Positions 27,801 through 34,800 of a stretch of DNA of 64,000 bases are shown here, piece by piece. The notes below the pieces were generated by a model, which was not told the origin of the DNA, ran no database searches, and saw only the letters and a list, made by a program, of their open reading frames with translations. The translations under genes and the position numbers were made by a program. Position 1 is the stretch's first letter. Every line of letters begins with the position of its first letter. The stretch covers positions 37,949,305 through 38,013,304 of the forward strand of contig OY855908.1 in assembly GCA_963693305.1 (NCBI GenBank). The letters are read 5' to 3'. The DNA is from Meandrina meandrites (taxonomy: Eukaryota > Cnidaria > Anthozoa > Scleractinia > Meandrinidae).

Positions 27801-29865
27801 AAATGACGGTTTGTCTCCTTAACCGGTTTTTCTTCCTCTGCTTCTCAGTTCGAAGCTGATTTAAAGCAAAAATACTATGCATGGCTGTTACGTTGATCAC
27901 TTGAGACTGGAGTGTTTTCAAGAACGAATGAAAAAGAGATGTCACTTCCAAGATCAGGAAATTAATGACAGATGGCGTCAAGAAAATCGTTTAACTAACT
28001 TCATCGCGGGCTTGGGTTTTATCGTGAATGAAGAATACAACGCTTAAAATGCGTCAGCAACATCAAGGTAAGCATGTCTACGTTTTTATTAGACACAGTT
28101 AAGTTCGCGTCGGGAAGAATTCAACCTTTGCGTGAAATGTTTACATAAACGGCGGTATCTCCACGATTACTAATTGACGAATTTTAGGCAACTTCGAAAT
28201 TCGAAAACATCGCACGAAATCATTTCCCCAGCTAATCCTTCTAAAGTCATAAAGAACAGTCCTTTGACTTGCAAATACCGAATTTTTGACCAATTATTTC
28301 GCTTCGCACATACTTAAATTAGACGATAAGTTTGACCAATTTTGAACCCTATTAAAAGTGTGTCAAATAAATTTAATTATATTTTGTAAATAAAAGGACA
28401 CGAAGGACTGAAATTGCTTTCCACGTACTTATTTGATGTCATTCTACAACATTTGGCCGGTATTTTCGTTCCAGAGTGCTTTATTTTTTCACGCTAAGCT
28501 ACGAAACTCGGCATAAATTTTTAGCTCCGAAAGTGGCAATATGGCGGTTTTCAAGGATTATCGATTTTCTCGAAAACAAATCGATATTCAGCCAAACTAA
28601 GTATGCTGGTATTTGTTTCTCACAAAGACCTACCTATGGTAAGAATATAAGCGAAATCCATTTTTCGACACTTGCCGTCTTTTGTCTGACCGTTGGTAAT
28701 ATTGGCTCTTAAGGTTGTCCTGAAAGTTATGTCTATTTTAATGTCTAGGAAGGCAGCGTGAAACCTAGACACGAGAGCTGACTAAAAAAATTCTTGTTAC
28801 AAACGTCGTAGACGGGTTTTGATGGTAATCAGTTCCGGAGCCTAGCCAGCTTGACAGGTGCTCCGAGGGGAGAGAGAGGGGAAAACGAGAAGCGCGAAGA
28901 GTGCCAAGCGTGATCACGCTTCCCGTTTTCTCCTCACGCAAGCTATACTGGAGCCAAACTACGGTTTCTGTAGCATGAAGCGACAAGGAGACTAGGAGGT
29001 CGCCCCCTGGATGGGATGCTAGACAGTCTACTGCGGATTACCTTCCCTCGCCCCGCCATTTTGAGCTCTACACCTTCTATACTTGTCCTTGTTCATATGG
29101 TACGATTTTTTTTTTCTCAGCCGTTCGGCCATAACCAGACACAAGCAGCCATCTTGGAAAACAACACCATTCTTAAGGCGAGAGAAGTGGAGTTCCCTGC
29201 TAAACCTGCTGTCAGTAACGAGGCAAAGGTACGTTACCATAGCAATTGAGATTTAAATATGATACAGCCTGCGGGGTAAGTGTTTCTTGGCGAGATGCCA
29301 TTCAATTCGTACGTGAATACGAACAGAACGAGGAGAGCTAAGGCGAGTGCAGATTTGGCGAAGGGACTGGGACGATTTCTAGTTTGCCTTGAAGGAATGT
29401 CATTCTTTGTCTTTTGTTTCCACACATTTTGTCCTTTTGCCATGTCTACCTGATGATGGCATTCATCTGACAAATGAGTGAATCTCAGCATTTTCCAAGC
29501 CAGTGTAAGGGGATTTTGGGGGGGGGGGGGGGGGGGGGTGGATAGGGTACTGACACGTGTTAAGCAACCATTACGATCATAGTTTCAACTTTTTGCATCG
29601 GTATTCCAACTAGAATTGGTCATGGGTGAAGTTTCGGTTTTAATCTGGGAATCGCTTGCACGATTACGCTTATTACGATGAAGTTTAAGTAACCTGAACA
29701 ATTTTGATTTGTGTTCGTTTGGTCTTTCCGCAGAATTTCATTCGTCGTTGCCTCGTCTACCGGAAAGAAGAACGAGCAGATGTTTTGACGTTATGCGAAG
29801 ATCCGTATCTCAAACCACCAGTAAACAGGAAAAACAGCTCCACTGTTGTTAACTCTCAGACGTGA
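9883..29865 (+). CDS. TLK2: Tousled-like serine/threonine kinase (TLK1/TLK2 family)
   Basis: Nuclear kinase that phosphorylates the histone chaperone ASF1 during chromatin assembly and replication. Twenty-eight exons join with matching phases: 9883-9979, 10086-10198, 11849-11917, 12298-12373, 12600-12658, 12762-12821, 13451-13576, 14103-14129, 14554-14628, 14802-14840, 14935-15006, 15597-15673, 16445-16504, 16741-16829, 17453-17525, 18007-18073, 18929-19026, 19708-19789, 20840-20931, 21189-21234, 21366-21409, 21533-21614, 21937-21957, 22196-22262, 22952-23139, 23820-23873, 29121-29228, 29734-29865. Total 2193 nt, 730 aa plus stop (human TLKs are about 750-770). Residues 1-230 are Ser-rich and include KITEYFK; charged coiled-coil segments follow; the kinase domain spans about 437-715 with GKGGFSEV (444-451), Lys466, HYDLKP with Asp567, DFG (589-591) and PPE (617-619). 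Catalytic residues are all present. I cannot tell TLK1 from TLK2; an invertebrate is expected to have one co-orthologue. Exons 1-2 are the least certain. Confidence 0.95.
10532..10551 (+). repeat. Poly-G tract in TLK intron 2
   Basis: Twenty consecutive G residues on the coding strand. Similar runs occur at 25292-25311 and 29518-29538. Confidence 0.95.
11394..11808. mobile_element. Foldback element with 9-bp target duplication (TLK intron 2)
   Basis: Flanked by a perfect 9-bp direct repeat TACAAGAAC (11385-11393, 11809-11817), the duplication size of Mutator-like elements. The arms are tandem variants of GAGTTCGAGTTAGAAATTT on the left and their complement on the right. The core holds about four copies of a roughly 26-bp unit containing GCTTGCGGTTAG and TTCCACTC. 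It ends 40 bp upstream of TLK exon 3. Confidence 0.75.
13171..13258. repeat. Short GAGACGAGTCTC-type minisatellite in TLK intron 6
   Basis: Degenerate tandem and palindromic repeats of GAGACGAGTCTCTTG-like units, able to fold on themselves. No target duplication recognised. Confidence 0.55.
19804..20584. mobile_element. TTAA-flanked foldback element in TLK intron 18, with X-box and CRE motifs
   Basis: Starts AGTGCATATGAAGTAAA and ends with the complement of AGTGCCTATGAAGTAAA. TTAA is present at 19800-19803 and 20585-20588. The two arms, of about 300 bp each, are inverted copies (for example, the AAGCGGTGTTCTTCAAAC region near 20010 pairs with GTTTGAAGAACACCGCTTT near 20365). The element carries ATTGCCATGGCAAC (20078-20091), a perfect GTTGCCATGGCAAC (20297-20310) and TGACGTCA (20437-20444). 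No coding capacity. Confidence 0.75.
20297..20310. promoter_or_regulatory. RFX X-box-like palindrome inside the intron 18 element
   Basis: Perfect GTTGCCATGGCAAC. The opposite arm has the same motif with one change at 20078-20091. It is the same 14-mer as in the element at 6609-7269, although the two element types have different termini. Confidence 0.35.
21974..22025 (+). repeat. (TGTC)n microsatellite in TLK intron 23
   Basis: Imperfect TGTC/CAGT tetranucleotide run directly after the 21-nt exon 23. Its pyrimidine content may add to the tract upstream of exon 24. Confidence 0.85.
23920..28712. mobile_element. 4.8 kb TTAA-flanked long inverted-repeat element filling TLK intron 26
   Basis: The left arm, about 23920-25289, and the right arm, about 27366-28712, are inverted copies over roughly 1.35 kb with scattered differences. 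The outermost bases are TTAAGAGC and GCTCTTAA, so TTAA sits at both edges (23920-23923, 28709-28712). About 30-40 bp just inside each end differs between arms before identity resumes at GTCGAAAAATGG. The 2.1 kb centre has only short frames I do not recognise and no transposase signature. A poly-G tract (25292-25311) lies at the inner edge of the left arm. The exact ends are less certain than the inverted repeat itself. Confidence 0.7.
25292..25311 (+). repeat. Poly-G tract in TLK intron 26
   Basis: Twenty consecutive G residues at the point where the left arm of the long inverted repeat stops matching the right arm. Confidence 0.95.
29518..29538 (+). repeat. Poly-G tract in TLK intron 27
   Basis: Twenty-one consecutive G residues about 200 bp upstream of the last TLK exon. 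Such runs are prone to sequencing-length error. Confidence 0.95.
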
Positions 29866-29945
29866 CATCACGCAATTTCAGCCGCGATGTAATGTAATCT
29901 CTCGGACGTGATGTAACGCAATCTCAGACGTTGACGTAACGCAAC
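29856..29945 (+). repeat. Short degenerate minisatellite overlapping the TLK stop codon
   Basis: About three copies of a roughly 30-bp unit, each built around TCTCAGACGTGA then ACGCAAT-like sequence. The TLK stop codon TGA (29863-29865) lies in the first unit, so the last residues of the kinase (NSQT) are encoded within it. Confidence 0.55.
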
Positions 29946-31512
29946 CGACGATCAAGCCATACAGGGACATTTTTCGTTCTTCAAAGACTTGGGTAGTACC
30001 AGGAAACAGACCAAGTCTCAAAACGTGGCCTTATGGGCTTAGGAACAGTTTTAATTAGCATAAAATATGGACCAAAGTGAACAAGAAACACCCGAAAACT
30101 TTTAAATGGCCGCTTATGAAACTGCAGAAAGCACAGGAAGCTGTAGTGATACAGAGATCGTTCAATTCTTCTCATATATTTTGCTTAACTCTACAAAAAA
30201 AGTGCGAACGCGTTTACGAATTAATTACGTATTCTGTATTAATTGTTTTCATTAGATGTTAAAGTTCACTCTTGCCTTAGCCTGCGTGACATGCGTTCCT
30301 TATTTTGGGTGCGCAAAAATTGAGGGAGGCCATTTTCCCCCACCCCTGTTAATGTTTTCTCTGACGTACTCTGTCCTGTTTTCCGCTGTTGAGTTGAACG
30401 TTCCTGTTGTAGCACTTGCAGATCGAGTTGAGATAATTGATTGAACTAAAATTATCTGTAAGTTTTACGGAAGTAACCTGAGGAATCGGACTTGATTTGA
30501 AGCGATCGATAGGAGAATAAGCACAAAACGACTTGAGCTTACATACCTGGGCGATCGTTTTCCTGCGCGAGCCCAAGCAAAAAGGCAAGTTCCGCACTTC
30601 AATTCACTTGGCAAACGAGTTTTTAGCTTCCCCGGTAAGCTAAAGAGGTAGAACAGTGAGGATTACCTGTCCCGAAGGCTTTTTGTCCCTCGAACGGTTC
30701 AAGGCCATACTTTTGTTAGAGCGGTAAATGTAAGTACTATTTTAAAGAGTACGTTTATAAAAAGAAAGAAACAAATTATGTGAATAACGTTTTGTCTTCA
30801 CTATTTTTGTAAAGTAAGGCAGGTATCCCGGCTTGTGTAGCATTTACCTACTACAACAACAACAGCAACAATTGCTCAGTTCACTGTCACGCCGCAAAAA
30901 AAGTAAATCAAAAACTATTGAGTAAAAAAAATCAAGAATATTACAGATTGTAGAAAAATACTGAATATTTTGCTTGTCCAAGACCCGGGTTTGTACGGTA
31001 TTCCGTACTCGAGATATCCGTCAATATGTCCCACACAAATTTACAGAGCCCAGTGTGGTGTGGAAACGCCATGTTGATGCCCATACAGAGGGACACCAAG
31101 ATGGCGGCTGGAAATCAATGAAAACATCTGGAATTCACTTCTGCTATAAAAAGCGGTCAGTTCATCCTCATGAACAATCACCAACAACATTCAAATTGTA
31201 TTTGTGAATCTTGGTGTTTAAACTGGAAATTCCTGCCTTTGTACCTCAAAACGCTGCTTACTACGCCCAGTCAGCAGCCAATGAGATCGTAGATTGTGCC
31301 GTTTATTTTATACTCAGACAAGATGACCCAAGTACGAACAGTTCTGAACAGTTTAATTAACGTCACTGTGCACAAAAATAAGGCGGAAAAAGATTCAAAA
31401 ACACTTACATCAAGATGTATCTTAGAACAGATTATGGATAAATCGATTTTGTAACAAACGTGTTTGTCTGTACTTTTGAAAACTACAACTTGGAAAAAGT
31501 GGATTCCGGGAG
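29946..31512. other. Intergenic: TLK 3' end and downstream flank of the LU gene
   Basis: Contains the TLK 3' UTR, whose end I cannot place. From about 31260 onward the sequence matches 61270-61507, the same flank of the second LU locus. No exon recognised. Confidence 0.45.
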
Positions 31513-31667
31513 CAGTAAGACACTACCTCTCTGAAACCTCTATTTTCATTCGCCCGCTGTAAACACTACCTCTATTGTTATTCAGGGATAGGTGCATTGT
31601 TATAGCCTGTTATGTATTGTTTTAGGAACCAATGAAATAACTCGTTCCGAGAGGTAGTGGGCGACCC
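31513..31667. mobile_element. 155-bp hAT-like MITE, copy 2
   Basis: Begins CAGTAAGACACTACCTCTC and ends GAGAGGTAGTGGGCGACCC. Flanked by a perfect 8-bp duplication TCCGGGAG (31505-31512, 31668-31675). It is absent from the paralogous flank near 61507, so it inserted after the LU loci separated. Confidence 0.9.
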
Positions 31668-31752
31668 TCCGGGAGGGCAAATTCTTCCATTCCCGGTAGT
31701 TCGAAAGCAAAACACATTTTGATTTGAGTATTGTTTACTTTTCCTAAGCGGT

Positions 31753-31758
31753 TTTATT
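31753..31758 (-). promoter_or_regulatory. Polyadenylation signal of the three-domain LU gene
   Basis: AATAAA on the minus strand, about 83 bp after the stop codon. The same hexamer is conserved at 61745-61750 after the paralogue. Confidence 0.6.
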
Positions 31759-31840
31759 TCTACGTAGCAATATTGAGCTTATCATATGCATGTTCGTTCT
31801 CACATCTACAAGTGAAAATGAAAATCAGATCAGCACGTGT

Positions 31841-34800
31841 TTAGAAGATCTTCAAACTGCACAGGACAGCCAACATGATCATCATCATCATGTCAATGGA
31901 GACGGTAAAGCCACTGCTAGTAGGGGCGATAAAGCCGCTGTTACAGGGTGTATCGCCATCACTCTCGCAGCAAACTGCCTCCTCGCATTTTTTGATCCCC
32001 TCTTTTTTCTTTTCCTCGATGGTCCCTTCTTTACACAATTTCCGAAAATCCTCACACCATTTTTTTTCCACGCATCCTCTTCCCTCTTTTTCGTCGTCCC
32101 GTGTTGTCGTGTAGTGGTACCTGAAGCAGGTAGAGTTGGCTTTAGTACAATCGACCTTTCCCTGATCTTTTTCACACTGCGACGTATTGTAGTTTACACC
32201 AATATCGTCGTTTTCGCATTGGTAGCACTTCTTAATGTTGGCAGTGGGGACGATAAAGCCGCTGTTACAGGGTGTATCGCCATCACTCTCGCAGCAAACT
32301 GCCTCCTCGCATTTTTTGATCCCCTCTTTTTTCTTTTCCTCGATGGTCCCTTCTTTACACAATTTCCGAAATTCCTCACACCATTTTTTTTCCACGCATC
32401 CTCTTCCCTCTTTTTCGTCGTCCCGTGTTGTCGTGTAGTGGTACCTGAAGCAGGTAGAGTTGGCTTTAGTACAATCGACCTTTCCCTGATCTTTTTCACA
32501 CTGCGACGTGTTGTAGTTTACACCAATATCGTCGTTTTCGCATTGGTAGCACTTCTTAATGTTGGTAGTGGGGACGATAAAGCCGCTGTTACAGGGTGTA
32601 TCGCCATCACTCACGCAGCAAACTACTTCCTCGCATTTTTTTATCCCCATCTTTTCCTTTTGCTCTATGGTCCCTTCTTTACAAATTTTCCGAAATTCCT
32701 CACACCAGCTTTTTTCCGCGCATCCTCTTACCTCTTTTACGACGTCGTCTCTTTTTCTCGTGTAGTGGATCCTGACGCAGGTATGGTTGGCACCACAATC
32801 AACCTTTTTCTGATCTTGTTCACATTGCGGCGTGTCGTAAATAACACCATTATCGTCATTTTCGCATTCGTAGCACTTGAACGAATAGGCTGTAAAATAA
32901 GAGTAAAACATGTTTTCATTAGTGCTTATTGAGAACGAGCATAAACACTTTTTACACTAACATTCAAATTAGGCACGGTAAATTAAAGGATGTGAGCAAA
33001 TATTGATGTTCATAATACAGAAATGCTCTCATGAATGGTCCTATGGCTGAAAGGAACACGGTTTTTACTTATTACAACTTTCAACGTTTACAAATACTTT
33101 CTACTTTTACCGGTCGGGTAAAAACGCAGACTGCAGACTGCAGACTGCAGACTGCAGACTGCAGACTGCGAAACCGCCGAAACGACCGAAACGAAACCGC
33201 CGAAACAACCGAAACGAGCGAAACGAAACAAAATCGCCAAAACAAGGAAAACCATTACTTTTATTGAGAGCTAACTGTAAACAGGCTAACCTGGGCGTTT
33301 TTCAGGCTAACCTGAGCGATATTCAGGCTAACCGGAGTGCTATTTAGGCTAACCTGAGTGCAAGGTACACTCCGGTTAGCCTGAATGGCACTCTGGTTAG
33401 CCTGAATATCACTCAGGTTAGCCTGTTCACGGTTAGCTCTTAATAATGGTAATGGTTTTGCTTGTTTCGGTGATTTTGTTTCGTTTCGCTCGTTTCGGCC
33501 GTTTCGGTTGTTTCGGCGGTTTCGTTTCGGTCGTTTCGGCGGTTTCGCTCGTTTCGCTCGTTTCGTTTCGGTGGTTTCGTTTTGTAGTTTTGGGTTTTAG
33601 TACATGCCGAATTTTCCTTGTCAATCCGGTCTGCAGTCTGCAGTCTGCAGTCTGCAGTCTGCGTTTTTACCCGACCGTACTTTTACGGGTAAAATCGCAA
33701 AAAGGGAAGACTCAAAATTTCGCCTTTTGGAAGCAGTTGGATTTTCGAGTTCCAACTCGAAATGCTAACTCGGAAGTTAGTCTGTCTCGCCAAGAGAAAA
33801 TTTGTTCTTGGTCTCGCCACTGAAATTGCTTCAATTTCATGTTCAAGCCTTTCAGCCAGCCTGTCGCGCCGGTCTTTGTTTTGTGGTTTCGGCTCAAAAA
33901 CGAAAGGCAATAGAAATATTGTAATACCTCGAAATAGTCCCCTTTTTGTGCGGCTTTCTTCCAAATTGATACTTGATATTAAGCAGCTATCCTTATTTTT
34001 TCAAAAATGTGTTATTCAACATTTATTTTTATTAAGACTTTGTTTTGGGGAGCTAATGGTGTGTATTTATTTTCTCTGCATAGGATAAGCTAGTTTTTCC
34101 CGTCACCTAAACAGTGCTAAAAGAAATAATCTACTCATTTTAACCGCGCGGCCCTGAGCCGAGCGCGGTTCTTGCTCTGCACAGCTCTGCACTGCTCTGC
34201 ACTTGCTCTGCACGGAATTTATTTTTAACCGCGCGGCTATGGGCCGAGCGCGGTTCTTGCTCTGCACGGGATTTATTATTTTTCGTCGATTTTGTCAACA
34301 TGACGCCATTTTGTGTGTGGTTCAACCGGTTACGCATACAAAGAAAAGCAATGTTCGCACTTTGGCGGATTTTTCTACACTTCAGTACAGCACTCGGAAA
34401 CCGAGGAACAGCGAAATGAAAAGGAAATTACAAGAAATTACGGTGGTGGAATTTCTGTAGCGATTTGGCAAGTTTCATGAAAGATATAGAGCTTCGAGTG
34501 AGATGCTGTCGATAATTGTTTCCATCCTTGGGAATATTTAATATAGTACACGTGTTCAAAATTTTCGCGCAGCAGTAACTCACCGAAATCACTTCAAATT
34601 GGCCTGAGGAGCTGGCAAACAATAAAGAATACGACACAGTCACAGTGTAAGTCAATTTTTTCATAAAACATTGAAATTTGTATCTCCTAAAAGAAAATTT
34701 TTTCGTTCCCATACGAACTCTTATAAATTGAGTACTCGTAGCGTACTGTGGCTCCTATCGTTAGCTTGGGCTGCCTGTGACTAGTCTGGCAAATGAAAAG

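Noticed and set aside
31790..32932. A 380-codon plus-strand open frame, longest in the region
   Set aside because: It is the antisense shadow of LU gene exon 2. The minus-strand frame has the cysteine pattern, splice acceptor and GPI-type tail, and the plus frame simply repeats with the 324-bp unit.
33111..33677. CRISPR-like array from the short tandem repeats
   Set aside because: The units are contiguous, without unique spacers, and mirrored around a centre. The flanking 9-bp duplication identifies a foldback transposon in a eukaryotic intron.
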